Source of the DNA: Acidobacteriota bacterium
GTDB taxonomy: Bacteria; Acidobacteriota; Terriglobia; Bryobacterales; Bryobacteraceae
DNA length: 64,000 bases
Direction: 5' to 3'
Assembly (NCBI GenBank): GCA_026393985.1
Contig: JAPKZB010000002.1
Span: 72,122 to 136,121 of the forward strand
The notes beneath the pieces are model-generated. The model did no database searches and was not told the origin of the DNA. It worked only from the letters and a program-made list of their open reading frames with translations. Each line of letters opens with the position of its first letter. Positions within the stretch are counted from its first letter, which is position 1. Shown here in pieces: positions 41,354 through 50,514 of this stretch. The position numbers and the translations under genes are program-made.

Positions 41354-42967
41354 ATGCTGCCCATTGTTGATGTTGCCGCGCGCCTCGGCGTTCCCTCTCA
41401 GTACCTGCATACGTATGGCCCCCATATGGCCAAGGTCCGTCTCGACCTGCTCGCGGATCTGCCGCCCCAACGCGGCAAGCTGATTCTGGTTACGGCCGTT
41501 TCGCCGACCATTCACGGAGAAGGCAAAACCGTCACCACCATCGGCCTTGCGCAGGCGCTGACGGCGATCGGCAAGCATGCCGTGGCCACCGTACGGCAAC
41601 CTTCGCTCGGGCCGGTGTTCGGCCAGAAGGGCGGCGCCACCGGCGGCGGGCGCTCGCAGGTGCTGCCGCACGACCGCATCAATGTCCATTTCACGGGCGA
41701 TTTCCATGCCGTCGCCGCCGCGCAGAACACTCTGGCCGCCCTGCTCGATGCCTCGATCTATCACGGCAACCCGCTCGATATCGATCCGCAATCCATCGAC
41801 TGGCCCCGCGCCTTGGACGTCAACGACCGCTCGCTCCGCGAGGTGATTACCGGGCTCGGAGGCCGCATCAACGGTGCGCCCCGCGTCGCGAATTTTGTCA
41901 TCACCGCGGCCTCGGAGATGATGGCGATTCTGGGCATGGCCTCGTCGGTAGACGACCTGCGCCGCCGTCTTGGCAACATCGTCGTCGGCGCCACGCGGCA
42001 AGGCCGGTTTGTGCGGGCCGACGAGTTGGGCATCACCGGTTCGCTGCTGATGCTGCTTGCCGATGCCATCCACCCGAACCTGGCCCAGACCACCGACGGC
42101 ACTCCGGCCTTTGTCCACTCCGGCCCGTTTGCCAACATCGCGCACGGCACCGCCAGCGTGGTTTCGCTGCGGATGGCCATGGGCCTGGCCGACTACGTCG
42201 TCAACGAGACCGGCTTTGCCGCGGACCTGGGCGCCGAGAAATTTTTCGATATCGTCATGCCCGCCACCGGCCTGCGCCCCTCGGTCGCCGTCATCGTCGC
42301 CAGTGTTCGCGCCGTGGCCGCGCAGAGCGGCAGCGCGGAGGTCACCGTAGATACGCTGGCGGCCGGCATCGGCAACCTCGCGCGCCACGTCGAAAACACC
42401 CGCTCGTTCGGCGTGCCCGTCGTGGTGGCGGTCAATCGCTTCCCGAAGGACGATCCGGCCCATCTGGCCTGGCTGGTGGACTACTGCCGCGGCACCCTCA
42501 ACGTCCCGTGCGCCGTCAGTGAACTCTACGGCCAGGGCGGCGAGGGGGGCAGGGAACTGGCCGAACTCGTCGTCGCGGCCGAGGGTGGCGACGCGCGTCC
42601 GCTGTATGAGCCGGAACTGTCTTTCTCCGACAAGATCCGCCGCGTGGCCACCAAAATCTACCGGGCTGGCGCGGTGACCATCAGTCCCGCCGCCACCCGC
42701 AAGCTGCGGAAGATGGAGGCCGATGGCTTCGGCCATCTGCCCGTTTGCGTGGCCAAAACGCAGTACTCGTTCACGGACAACCCGAAGCTGCTCGGGGCGC
42801 CGGAAGGGTTTGAATTCACGGTCAACGATGCGTATCTGCGCGCCGGGGCCGGCTTTGTCACGGCCGTCTCCGGCAGTATGAGTCTGATGCCGGGCCTGGG
42901 CAAAACGCCGGCGGCGCTGCATCTCGATGTAGCGCCGGACGGCTCGATGGTGGGGCTGGACGGCTAA
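41354..42967 (+). CDS. fhs: Formate-tetrahydrofolate ligase
   Basis: A 537-residue ATP-dependent ligase making 10-formyl-tetrahydrofolate from formate. The nucleotide loop is HGEGKTVTTIGL (54-65); SLGPVFGQKGGATGGG, INVHFTGDFHA and HSGPFANIAHG are strongly conserved. Family proteins are about 550-560 residues; this one is near full length and lacks only short loops. The ATG at 41354 is preferred; a GTG three bases earlier is possible. It supplies one-carbon units for purines. It stands alone, with no folD or glyA nearby. Confidence 0.95.
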   Translation: MLPIVDVAARLGVPSQYLHTYGPHMAKVRLDLLADLPPQRGKLILVTAVSPTIHGEGKTVTTIGLAQALTAIGKHAVATVRQPSLGPVFGQKGGATGGGRSQVLPHDRINVHFTGDFHAVAAAQNTLAALLDASIYHGNPLDIDPQSIDWPRALDVNDRSLREVITGLGGRINGAPRVANFVITAASEMMAILGMASSVDDLRRRLGNIVVGATRQGRFVRADELGITGSLLMLLADAIHPNLAQTTDGTPAFVHSGPFANIAHGTASVVSLRMAMGLADYVVNETGFAADLGAEKFFDIVMPATGLRPSVAVIVASVRAVAAQSGSAEVTVDTLAAGIGNLARHVENTRSFGVPVVVAVNRFPKDDPAHLAWLVDYCRGTLNVPCAVSELYGQGGEGGRELAELVVAAEGGDARPLYEPELSFSDKIRRVATKIYRAGAVTISPAATRKLRKMEADGFGHLPVCVAKTQYSFTDNPKLLGAPEGFEFTVNDAYLRAGAGFVTAVSGSMSLMPGLGKTPAALHLDVAPDGSMVGLDG

Positions 42968-42976
42968 CCGGGCGGC

Positions 42977-43762
42977 TCACTCTCGCCAACACGGCGGCCG
43001 CTTGGCGAGGAAGGCTTCGATGCCTTCCTGCGCATCGGCCGCCTTCGCGTTTTGGGTCATCACTTGGCTTGCGTACTCGTAGGCGGCAACCTGGTCGAGG
43101 TCGATCTGGCTATAAAATGCCCGCTTGCCAATCGCCACCGTGGCCGCGCTGGCGGCGGCGATTTCACCGGCCAGCCGGTGCGCCTCGGCAGCCAGCGTTT
43201 CGTGCGGCACGACGTGGTTGACGATGCCCCACGCGGCCGCCGTCGGGGCATCGATGACGCGTCCCGTCAGTAGCATCTCCATGGCCCGCTTCCGGCCCAC
43301 GGCCCGCGTCAGCGCCACCATGGGCGTCGAGCAAAACAGACCGATCTTCACGCCCGGCGTGGCAAACGCGGCCCGCTCGCTCGCCACGGCCAGGTCGCAC
43401 GAGCACACCAACTGGCAACCCGCCGCCGTGGCCAACCCCTGCACGGCGGCAATCACCGGCTGCGGAATCGTCTGCAGCCGCTGCATCAGTGCGCTGCAAA
43501 CGGTGAACAACTCCCGGTAGTCCGCCTCCTCGCCGCCGGACAACTCCTTCAGGTCATGGCCGGAAGAAAAGACCTCCCCCGCCGCCGCCAGCACCACGGC
43601 ACGGACCTCGCGCGGCCGCGCCGCGACCGCATCGAGGCAGTCGAGCAGCTCCCGCATCAGACCCAGCGACAGCGCATTGCGCCGCTGCGGCCTGTTCAGC
43701 GTAATCGTGACGAAGGGTAAGGATTGATCGACATTGATCCACTCGTAGTTTCTGCTCTCCAT
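42977..43762 (-). CDS. Crotonase-fold protein, ECHDC3-like
   Basis: A 261-residue enoyl-CoA hydratase/isomerase superfamily member. FSSGHDLKEL and GLATAAGCQLVCSCDLAVAS, FATPGVKIGLFCSTPMVALTRAVGRKRA match the ECHDC3 branch very closely. Both hydratase glutamates are missing: the GGGCE glutamate is Gln117 and the PEI glutamate is Gly137. It should therefore not hydrate enoyl-CoA; ECHDC3 is thought to be regulatory or to have another activity. It has a 6-nt gap to the enolase-superfamily gene upstream and is in the same minus-strand run as pair D. Confidence 0.85.
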   Translation of the reverse strand: MESRNYEWINVDQSLPFVTITLNRPQRRNALSLGLMRELLDCLDAVAARPREVRAVVLAAAGEVFSSGHDLKELSGGEEADYRELFTVCSALMQRLQTIPQPVIAAVQGLATAAGCQLVCSCDLAVASERAAFATPGVKIGLFCSTPMVALTRAVGRKRAMEMLLTGRVIDAPTAAAWGIVNHVVPHETLAAEAHRLAGEIAAASAATVAIGKRAFYSQIDLDQVAAYEYASQVMTQNAKAADAQEGIEAFLAKRPPCWRE

Positions 43763-43768
43763 GTTCGC

Positions 43769-44902
43769 CTACCGAATCTCAATCCGCCGTTCGGTGAACG
43801 CCGCCACGGCCGCGGGATCCACGTGGACGCCCAGGCCCGGCCCCGTGGGTACCGCCATGGAGCCGCCCGCCCGCTCCGGCCGGACGGACTCGCGCACCAC
43901 CGCGTCCCGGAAGGCACTTTCCGTCTGGTCAAACTCGAACAGCATCTCGGCGCCCGCCAGCGCTGGCGTCAACGGCGGAGTGGCCGCCAGCCAGTGCAGC
44001 GTGGCCGCCGTACGCAACGCCGTGCCCCAGTTGTGGGGAACCAGACGAATGCGGTTCAACCAGCACAACTGCGAAAGGCGGCGGCCCCCGGTCAGGCCCA
44101 CAGTCTCCAGGTCCGGCTGCAGAATCGCCACTCGCCGCGGTTGCACGTAGTCAAGGATCAGCCGGTCCGTGCTCATCGTCTCGCCGCTGGCGAGCGGGAT
44201 GCGGATTCCCGCGGATAGACGGTCGTAACCGGCCAGGTCGTCGGCCAGCAGCGGCTCCTCCCACCACAGCAGATTCATCTCTTCCATCTGTGCGCCAAGC
44301 GCCAGCGCCGTGCCGGCGTCGTAGGCGCAGTTGGCGTCGACCCCCAGGCCGATCTCCTCGCCCAACGCCCGTCGCACCGCTCGCACCGCCGCCAGGTCCG
44401 TCACCGGGTCGTAGCCGATCTTCATCTTCATCCGCCGCCAGCCTTGCTCCCGCCAGGCGAGCGCCTCCTCCGCCAGCCCTTCGGCCAGGTGGGGCCAGTC
44501 CTGCCGGTAGAGCGCCGTCAGATAGGGCTGCACCTCGCTCCGGTGCCGCGGCCCGAGCAGATCGCATACCGGCTGCCCCGTGGCCTGCCCGCACAGGTCC
44601 CACAACGCCTGGTCCAGGCCTCCCGCCGTCGGCTCGCCGCGCCGCGTCTGGTGCCCCGCGGCGGGCCGCAGATCGTCAAAGATCGCCTCGACGGCAAACG
44701 GGCTCCGGCCGATCACCAGCTCCGGATGATCAATCAACCGTTGGCCGCCCCAGTAACCATCGCCCCACCCGGTCAGCCCGGCGTCGGTTGATACCTCCAC
44801 CAGAGTCGCCGTCCGCGTCGTGGTCCAGTTCAGCGACCAGCCAAAGCGGCGGCTGAGCGGCGCCCGCAGCTGATGAATGGTGACCCCCGTGATGCGCAAC
44901 AT
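43769..44902 (-). CDS. Mandelate racemase/muconate lactonizing family enzyme
   Basis: A 377-residue enolase-superfamily enzyme. The KxK motif is K159-M-K161, metal ligands are Asp189, Glu215 (WWEEPL) and Glu241 (ASGE), and a catalytic His near 289 (VPHNWG) completes the site. This His-type set fits the MR/MLE acid-sugar dehydratase or racemase groups; which sugar acid is unclear. It is the last-but-one gene of a run from PSD1-D, and 2 nt separate it from the DUF1501-D stop. The presence of a sugar-acid dehydratase at 52.9 kb supports a carbohydrate role, by inference. Confidence 0.85.
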   Translation of the reverse strand: MLRITGVTIHQLRAPLSRRFGWSLNWTTTRTATLVEVSTDAGLTGWGDGYWGGQRLIDHPELVIGRSPFAVEAIFDDLRPAAGHQTRRGEPTAGGLDQALWDLCGQATGQPVCDLLGPRHRSEVQPYLTALYRQDWPHLAEGLAEEALAWREQGWRRMKMKIGYDPVTDLAAVRAVRRALGEEIGLGVDANCAYDAGTALALGAQMEEMNLLWWEEPLLADDLAGYDRLSAGIRIPLASGETMSTDRLILDYVQPRRVAILQPDLETVGLTGGRRLSQLCWLNRIRLVPHNWGTALRTAATLHWLAATPPLTPALAGAEMLFEFDQTESAFRDAVVRESVRPERAGGSMAVPTGPGLGVHVDPAAVAAFTERRIEIR

Positions 44903-44904
44903 GG

Positions 44905-46221
44905 CTAGGCCAGAACTCCTTTGACGACCGTGCCGAACACGTCGGTCAGGCGGAAATCCCGCCCGGCGTAGCGGTAGGTCAACTGCGTGTGGTCGAGCCC
45001 CAGGGCATAGAGCATCGTCGCGTGGAGATCGTGAATGGAGACGCGACTTTCGACAGCCTTGAAGCCGAAATCATCGGTCGCGCCGTGCGCGATGCCGCCG
45101 CGGAATCCGCCGCCCGCCACCCACATGGTGAAGCCGTACGGGTTGTGGTCGCGCCCGGTGCCGCTCTCCGATACCGGCGTGCGGCCGAACTCGCCGCCCC
45201 AAACCACCAGCGTCTCTTCGAGCATCCCCCGGCGCTTCAGATCGGTGATCAAGCCGGCGGCCGCCTGGTCCATGGCGGGAATCTTCTTCTTGTAGGCCGC
45301 TTCAATGCCCTTATGGTCGTCCCAATCGCCCGAGCCTACGCTCACAAAGCGCACCCCGCGTTCCACCAGCCGCCGCGCGAGCAGGCAACTGTTGCCGAGT
45401 GGCGTCTCGCCATAGAGCGCCCGTGTTTCGGCTGACTCCTTGCGGATGTCAAAGGCGTCGGTGGCCGCGAACTGCATCCGGTAGGCCGCCTCCATCGAAG
45501 CGATCCGTCCCGACAGGTAGTCGTCGGGCCCGAACGATTCGTTGAACCGCCGGTTCAACGCCTGCACCGCGTCGAGTTGGCGCTGTTGCGCCGCCGCGTC
45601 GAGCGCCCTATTGCGCAGGTTCGGGATCATTTTTTCGGGCTCCAGGTCGGCCGTATTCAGCGGCATGCCCTGATGTTCAGCCGGCAGAAACGCCGAACGC
45701 GCCGCCGGGCCATTCGCGTTCAAGGCGACAAACGACGGAAGGTTCTGATTCTCCGCGCCCAGCCCGTAGGAGACCCACGATCCGATCGAAGGCCGGTTAG
45801 CGAGAATGGTGCCGGTGTGATACAAACTCGACGCCGGGGTGTGCGTCGGGTTGAACGAGTACATCGAGCGAATCACGCTGATCTCATCGATGACCGCCCC
45901 GAGCCGCGGCAGAATGTCGCTGACCTCTACTCCGTTCCGTCCCCGCCGGGAGAAGGAAAACGGCGTCGGCATCAGTCCGCCGGTCTGCCGCTCCGTGCGC
46001 AACTCTACGCCGCCCGGCCGCTGCCCCTGATACTTCACGAGCAGCGGCTTGGGGTCAAACAGATCCACCTGCGACGGCCCGCCGGCCAGAAACAGGCTGA
46101 TCACGCGTTTGGCTTTACCCGGAGTCCGCTGGCCGGTGTAGTGGCCCATGGCCGCGCCCACACCCAGGTTGCCTAGCAAACCAAAAGCCGCCTGCAGTAA
46201 CTCCCGCCGAGCTAAGGCCAT
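44905..46221 (-). CDS. DUF1501 protein (pair D)
   Basis: A 438-residue protein, the shortest DUF1501 in the window. The leader ARRELLQAAFGLLGN is twin-arginine-like. AGGPSQVDLFDPKP, GAENQNLPSFV, CLLARRLVERGVRFVS, WDDHKG, DLKRRGMLEETLVVWGGEFGRTP and GRDHNPYGFTMWVAG are present. It overlaps the PSD1-D stop by 10 nt. The two genes downstream (enolase-superfamily, ECHDC3-like) follow closely and may be in the same transcript. Confidence 0.85.
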   Translation of the reverse strand: MALARRELLQAAFGLLGNLGVGAAMGHYTGQRTPGKAKRVISLFLAGGPSQVDLFDPKPLLVKYQGQRPGGVELRTERQTGGLMPTPFSFSRRGRNGVEVSDILPRLGAVIDEISVIRSMYSFNPTHTPASSLYHTGTILANRPSIGSWVSYGLGAENQNLPSFVALNANGPAARSAFLPAEHQGMPLNTADLEPEKMIPNLRNRALDAAAQQRQLDAVQALNRRFNESFGPDDYLSGRIASMEAAYRMQFAATDAFDIRKESAETRALYGETPLGNSCLLARRLVERGVRFVSVGSGDWDDHKGIEAAYKKKIPAMDQAAAGLITDLKRRGMLEETLVVWGGEFGRTPVSESGTGRDHNPYGFTMWVAGGGFRGGIAHGATDDFGFKAVESRVSIHDLHATMLYALGLDHTQLTYRYAGRDFRLTDVFGTVVKGVLA

Positions 46222-48626
46222 AGAATCTCCTCGTTGGTGGACAGCAGGACATGGGCGTACTCGGTGAGGGTGCCCTTGGCCAGAAAGCGCCGGGCCAGAT
46301 CGAGCTCGGCCGGGTTCGGATCGCGCCCGAGCAGCCGGCGGTAGAGCTCCCGCAGGCGCCGCGGCTCGGTGGGGATGTCGTGTACCGCCTTGGCGATGGC
46401 GGCGGCGGCATCCTGCACAAACTGGCTGTTGAGCACGAAGAGTTGTTGCAGCGAGGTCGTCGTCAGGTCGCGGCCCCCACTGCTCTGCATCGGATCGGGA
46501 AAGTCGTAATTCTTCAGCAGAGCGCTGAGACGGTTCCGGCTCACGCGGCCATAGACGGTCCGCCGCACGTTTTCGGGCGCGTCAATGTCTTGCGAGGGCC
46601 CGCCCGCGGTATGGTCCAATCGACCGCTCGCGCGCAACAGCGTGTCCCGGTAGGCTTCGATATCCATCCGCCGCGGGGCCACGCGCCAGAGCAGCGCATT
46701 GGTGGGGTCGGCCTTCATCATCTCGGGCCGCGGGCGGCTGGCCTGCTGATAGGCGGACGACGTCATGATCTCCCGGTTCAGCCACTTTAACGACCATCCG
46801 TGGGCGACAAACTCCCCGGCCAGGTAAGTCAGTAACTCGGGATGTGTCGGCGCCTCACCCTGCACGCCAAAGTCGCTCGCCGTCGCGGCCAGCGGCCGGC
46901 CGAAGTGCCAGCCCCATACCCGGTTCACCATCACGCGCGCGGCCAGCGGGGCGGCATCGGTAAAGATCCTTTCGGCCAGTTCCCGGCGTCCCGAGCCCGG
47001 GCCCAACCGGTTGTCGCCGCGGGCCAGCACCGACAGGAAGTGCCGCGGGACGATCGCGCCGGGCGTTGCCACGTTGCCGTTGCGAAACACGGGCACATCC
47101 CGCGCCTCGCCCGGCCGGTAGTCGAGAAAGGTGTAGTGCGCGTCGGTCCCGTCAACATACTGGGCGGCGTCATAGACAGCGTTCATGAACGGTTCGGTCG
47201 AAGCCGCATTGCCCCGGCGCCGCGGCCCGGCGCCGCGCGGCTCGGGCGGAGCCCAGTAGCGCTCCAGGCTGGCCACCAGCGCCGGATACCGCGCCTGCAG
47301 CGTCAGCACTTCGCTCTTCAGCGTCTCAATCTCGGCCTTCCATTTGGCGACCCGCTGCTCGCTGCCCACCACTGTCGACGCTTCATTCGTCAGCAGGTTG
47401 GCCGAGTAGCGCAGATCGATCAGCCGCCTCTGCACCCACAGATAGCGGGCTTCAACGGCCGGGTCGACGGCGAACAGCGGCCGTTCGGTGCGCGCCGTCG
47501 AGGCAAACACGCCGGCCAGCCCGTAGTAGTCTTTGGTGGGAATCGGATCGAACTTATGGTCATGGCAGCGGGCGCAGGCGACGGTCATGCCCAGCAGGCC
47601 GCGCGTCACGGCGTCGATCCGCTCGTCCCAGTCATCGGCCAGAAAGCCCCCGATGACATCGGCCGACAGGCGCTGGTCTTTGTGATAGACCGGCGCGGCG
47701 CCCAGGTAGCCCAGCGCCCGCCAGTCATTGCGCGGCGCATCCGGCATCAGATCCGCGGCCAGTTGCAATTTCACGAAGCGGTCGTAGGGGACGTCGCGGT
47801 TGATCGCCTCGATGATCCAGTCGCGGTAACGCCAGGCGTAGGGGTAGGGCTGGTTGGTCGCTTCGGCCGTGGCGTTGTCCTCGCCGTAGCGGGCCACGTC
47901 CATCCAGTGGCGGCCCCAACGTTCGCCGTACTGGGGCAGCGCCAGCAGTTTATCAATCAGCTTGGGCCAGGCCTCGGGGGAAGGATCGGCCGCGAAGGCC
48001 TCGACCTCTTCGTAGGTTGGTTGGAAACCGACCAGGTCTATGTAGGCGCGGCGCACCAGCGTCCGCCGGTCCGCCGCGGGCGATGGACGGAAGCCGCCGG
48101 CTTCCAGTTTGGCCAGCACAAACGCATCGAGCGGCTTGCGCGGCCACGCCGCCTGGCGCACCGGTGGCGCTGCCGCTGGGGTCAGCGGTTGAAAAGCCCA
48201 CCACTGGCGGCCCGCCTCGACACTCATGCCGCGCAGCGGGGTGGTCACAGTGCCGGGCGCGGCTGCCGCGCGTGGGTCGACGGCGCCCGCGGCAATCCAG
48301 GCTTCAAAATCGGCAATCACCGCCGCCGCCAGCTTGCCTGTGGGCGGCATCTGCAGATGCGGGTCGGCATAGCGGAGCGCGGTCAACAAACGGCTGGCCG
48401 CTGGTTTACCAGGCGCTACGATGGGACCGTTGACGCCGCCCGCCGCCAGGCCGTCTTTCGTATCGAGCACCAGTCCCCCCATCGGCGCCTTGCTCTTGGC
48501 CGAGTGGCAGGAGTAACAATGGGTGGCCAGCACGGGACGAATCCGCGCTTCAAAAAACTTGGAATCGACAGGCTGCCCGAGCAGGGAAACACCGGTCGCG
48601 ATCGTCAGCCAGAGAGGACGCAGCAT
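46212..48626 (-). CDS. PSD1 cytochrome c-like protein (pair D)
   Basis: An 804-residue secreted protein. A signal peptide ends near residue 16; the haem site is CYSCHSAKSKAPMGGLVLD. DUF1549: AYIDLVGFQPTYEEVEAF, RYGERWGRHWMDVARYGEDN, CARCHDHKFDPIPTKDYYG. DUF1553: LAARVMVNRVWGWHFGRPLA, SLKWLNREIMTSSAYQQ, QQLFVLNSQFVQDAA. A TACTCT box lies 14 nt upstream of ATG 48626. It leads pair D, with the DUF1572 gene upstream on the same strand. Confidence 0.85.
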   Translation of the reverse strand: MLRPLWLTIATGVSLLGQPVDSKFFEARIRPVLATHCYSCHSAKSKAPMGGLVLDTKDGLAAGGVNGPIVAPGKPAASRLLTALRYADPHLQMPPTGKLAAAVIADFEAWIAAGAVDPRAAAAPGTVTTPLRGMSVEAGRQWWAFQPLTPAAAPPVRQAAWPRKPLDAFVLAKLEAGGFRPSPAADRRTLVRRAYIDLVGFQPTYEEVEAFAADPSPEAWPKLIDKLLALPQYGERWGRHWMDVARYGEDNATAEATNQPYPYAWRYRDWIIEAINRDVPYDRFVKLQLAADLMPDAPRNDWRALGYLGAAPVYHKDQRLSADVIGGFLADDWDERIDAVTRGLLGMTVACARCHDHKFDPIPTKDYYGLAGVFASTARTERPLFAVDPAVEARYLWVQRRLIDLRYSANLLTNEASTVVGSEQRVAKWKAEIETLKSEVLTLQARYPALVASLERYWAPPEPRGAGPRRRGNAASTEPFMNAVYDAAQYVDGTDAHYTFLDYRPGEARDVPVFRNGNVATPGAIVPRHFLSVLARGDNRLGPGSGRRELAERIFTDAAPLAARVMVNRVWGWHFGRPLAATASDFGVQGEAPTHPELLTYLAGEFVAHGWSLKWLNREIMTSSAYQQASRPRPEMMKADPTNALLWRVAPRRMDIEAYRDTLLRASGRLDHTAGGPSQDIDAPENVRRTVYGRVSRNRLSALLKNYDFPDPMQSSGGRDLTTTSLQQLFVLNSQFVQDAAAAIAKAVHDIPTEPRRLRELYRRLLGRDPNPAELDLARRFLAKGTLTEYAHVLLSTNEEILWP

Positions 48627-48665
48627 GAGGAATCTTCTCTAGAGTATCGCGGCGGGCGCCCTTGG

Positions 48666-49175
48666 CTACGGGGTCTGTTCGCCATGCGCCGGCCGCGACA
48701 GGTGGGCATAAAAGCCCAGGTCCCGCTGCGTGTAAAGCTTCGTGAGAAGTTGAATCTGTCCGGCGTGCAAGGCGAAATGATCGACCACCTGGTACACGGC
48801 ATCGAGCACCGGAATATCATAGCCCTGCACCTGCACCCGCTCGAGCAACCGCTCCTCGCTCAGACCGGCGAAGACGGCGACCGCCGCCTCCACCGTCTCT
48901 CCGAGCTGTTGCCGCAGTTCCGCCTTGGTGACGCCGCCCTTGGCCGCAAACTCAGCCTCCCGCCGGCGGATATCGCCGGCGCCACCTACCGCGGACACCG
49001 CCCACTGCCGGACGTTGCCGGTAAGATGCAGCACCAGATTGCCCACCGCATTCTCCGCCTCACTGCCCCGCCGCCAGATCTGCTCCTCGGTCAGCAGATC
49101 CAGGCAAACGTCCAAACGTTGCGTTAACTGCCGTAACTTTCGAATTGAGTACTCCCGGAATAGAAACGCGACCAT
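48666..49175 (-). CDS. DinB superfamily protein (DUF1572)
   Basis: A 169-residue four-helix-bundle protein. The three metal histidines are expected in HLTGNVRQW (His50) and in VDHFALHAGQIQLL. LTEEQIWRR and NLVLHLTGNVRQWAVSAVGG are typical of DUF1572, a DinB-like metal-binding family often linked to thiol-dependent detoxification. No enzymatic function is established. It is divergent from the first DUF4177-like gene with 23 nt between; minus-strand TACGCT lies 7 nt before its ATG. Confidence 0.8.
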   Translation of the reverse strand: MVAFLFREYSIRKLRQLTQRLDVCLDLLTEEQIWRRGSEAENAVGNLVLHLTGNVRQWAVSAVGGAGDIRRREAEFAAKGGVTKAELRQQLGETVEAAVAVFAGLSEERLLERVQVQGYDIPVLDAVYQVVDHFALHAGQIQLLTKLYTQRDLGFYAHLSRPAHGEQTP

Positions 49176-49198
49176 CCCGCGAAGCGTACCACAGCCAT

Positions 49199-49795
49199 AT
49201 GTCTTTAAGAATCCTTTCTCTCCTGACTCTCGCGGCCTCCGCGCTTTGCGCCGCCGACAACGTCACAAAGTTCGACTACCGGGTCCTCGCCACGAACAAA
49301 ACCTCGACCATGGAAAAAGAGATTAATGAGGCTGCCGCCGAGGGCTATGTCTTCGCCGGGGCCATGGGGGGCGAGTCTGCCTTCCGCGGGAATCAGATGG
49401 TTACGGTAATGAAGAAAGATCTCAACAAGCCGGCTACGGGCCGCCGGTACAAAGTGCTGGCGACGGTGAAAACTTCCACCCTCGCCAAAGAGTTGAATGA
49501 TGCGGGTAAGGAGGGTTTCGCCTACTGCGGCCAAACCATCTACAGTACGACCTTCGGGGGCCGGGAAGTCGCGTTGGTTCTCGAGTACAACCCGGAGAAC
49601 AAAGGGACCCGGATTCAGTACAAGCTCGCCGCAACCGCCCGGACTTCGACCATGCAGAAGGAACTGAGCCCGGCGGGCGAGCAGGGCTTTCTGTTTCAGG
49701 GCATGGTAGTCGGCAACACCGTCTTTGGGGGCTCGGAAGTAATTTCGATCCTCCAAAAGTCGGTCCGGGAGGCCCATCTGCAGGCGTCCCGCTAA
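49199..49795 (+). CDS. Secreted triple-repeat DUF4177-like protein 1
   Basis: A 198-residue protein with a signal peptide (ILSLLTLAASALCAAD) and three copies of a module of about 45 residues: FDYRVLATNKTSTMEKE, RYKVLATVKTSTLAKEL and QYKLAATARTSTMQKEL, each followed by an EGY/F-x-F turn and a FGG-x-E-V-x-x-I/V-L strand. The module looks like DUF4177 (Y-K-V ... E-x-L-N ... GWE). A copy of the same gene lies just downstream, so it is a recent duplication. I chose the ATG at 49199, which starts the signal. Function unknown; exported. Confidence 0.7.
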   Translation: MSLRILSLLTLAASALCAADNVTKFDYRVLATNKTSTMEKEINEAAAEGYVFAGAMGGESAFRGNQMVTVMKKDLNKPATGRRYKVLATVKTSTLAKELNDAGKEGFAYCGQTIYSTTFGGREVALVLEYNPENKGTRIQYKLAATARTSTMQKELSPAGEQGFLFQGMVVGNTVFGGSEVISILQKSVREAHLQASR

Positions 49796-49825
49796 TCGCC
49801 CCCCCGGCGCCCGTCACGGTTTTGC

Positions 49826-49852
49826 TTGCCGCCCGGCTCCCCTGGGCGGCAA
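49826..49852. repeat. Strong hairpin between duplicated genes
   Basis: TTGCCGCCC and GGGCGGCAA pair over 9 bp around a 9-nt loop. No T-tract follows (CGCCTTTGG), so its role as a terminator is uncertain. Confidence 0.5.
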
Positions 49853-49928
49853 TCGCCTTTGGGGCCCTTCCGGCTCATTAGAGATTTGCCGCGCCCGCTG
49901 GCGTCGGTGGACGCGATGATCGGCATGC

Positions 49929-49934
49929 TACAAT
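49929..49934 (+). promoter_or_regulatory. -10 box of DUF4177-like protein 2
   Basis: TACAAT six bases before ATG 49941, indicating its own, probably leaderless, transcript. Confidence 0.5.
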
Positions 49935-49940
49935 CCCGGA

Positions 49941-50507
49941 ATGCGCTTTCGTTTTCTCTCCGCCCTGATCCTCACGGCTGGTCTCCTCGCGGCGGCAGAG
50001 GCCAAGCTGGACTATCGCGTCCTGGCGACCAGCAAGTCTTCCACGATGGAAAAGGAGCTCAACGCCGCCGCTGCCGAGGGTTATATCTTCGCCGGCGTCA
50101 TGGGCGGAGAATCTGCTTTTGGCGGCAGTGAGGTCATCTCGATCATGAAGAAAGATGCTAACGTCGCAACGAAGGGTCGGAAGTATAAGCTGGTGGCGAC
50201 CTCAAAAACCTCGACCCTCGAAAAGGAGCTCAATCAGGCGGGAGAAGAGGGTTTCGCTTATTGTGGCCAGACAGTGTTCGCCTCCACCTTCGGGGGCAGG
50301 GAAGTGGCCGTGATTCTCGAACTGAACCCGGACAGCAAAGCGGGCCAGATTCAGTACAAGCTGGCCGCCACCTCCAAAACCTCGACCATGCAGAAAGAGC
50401 TAAGTCAGGCCGGAGAGCAGGGATTCATCTTCCAGGGCGTTGTCGTGGGAAAAACCGCCTTTGGCGGCAGCGAAGTGATTTCCATCCTCCAGAAGTCCGT
50501 TCAGTAA
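49941..50507 (+). CDS. Secreted triple-repeat DUF4177-like protein 2
   Basis: A 188-residue paralogue of the previous gene with the same signal and three repeats: LDYRVLATSKSSTMEKEL, KYKLVATSKTSTLEKEL and QYKLAATSKTSTMQKEL. The repeats are more alike to one another here than in copy 1, and repeat 3 is nearly identical between the two genes. FAYCGQTVF replaces FAYCGQTIY. Exported, function unknown. It converges on the lipoprotein gene with a 7-nt gap. Confidence 0.7.
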   Translation: MRFRFLSALILTAGLLAAAEAKLDYRVLATSKSSTMEKELNAAAAEGYIFAGVMGGESAFGGSEVISIMKKDANVATKGRKYKLVATSKTSTLEKELNQAGEEGFAYCGQTVFASTFGGREVAVILELNPDSKAGQIQYKLAATSKTSTMQKELSQAGEQGFIFQGVVVGKTAFGGSEVISILQKSVQ

Positions 50508-50514
50508 GCCGGCT

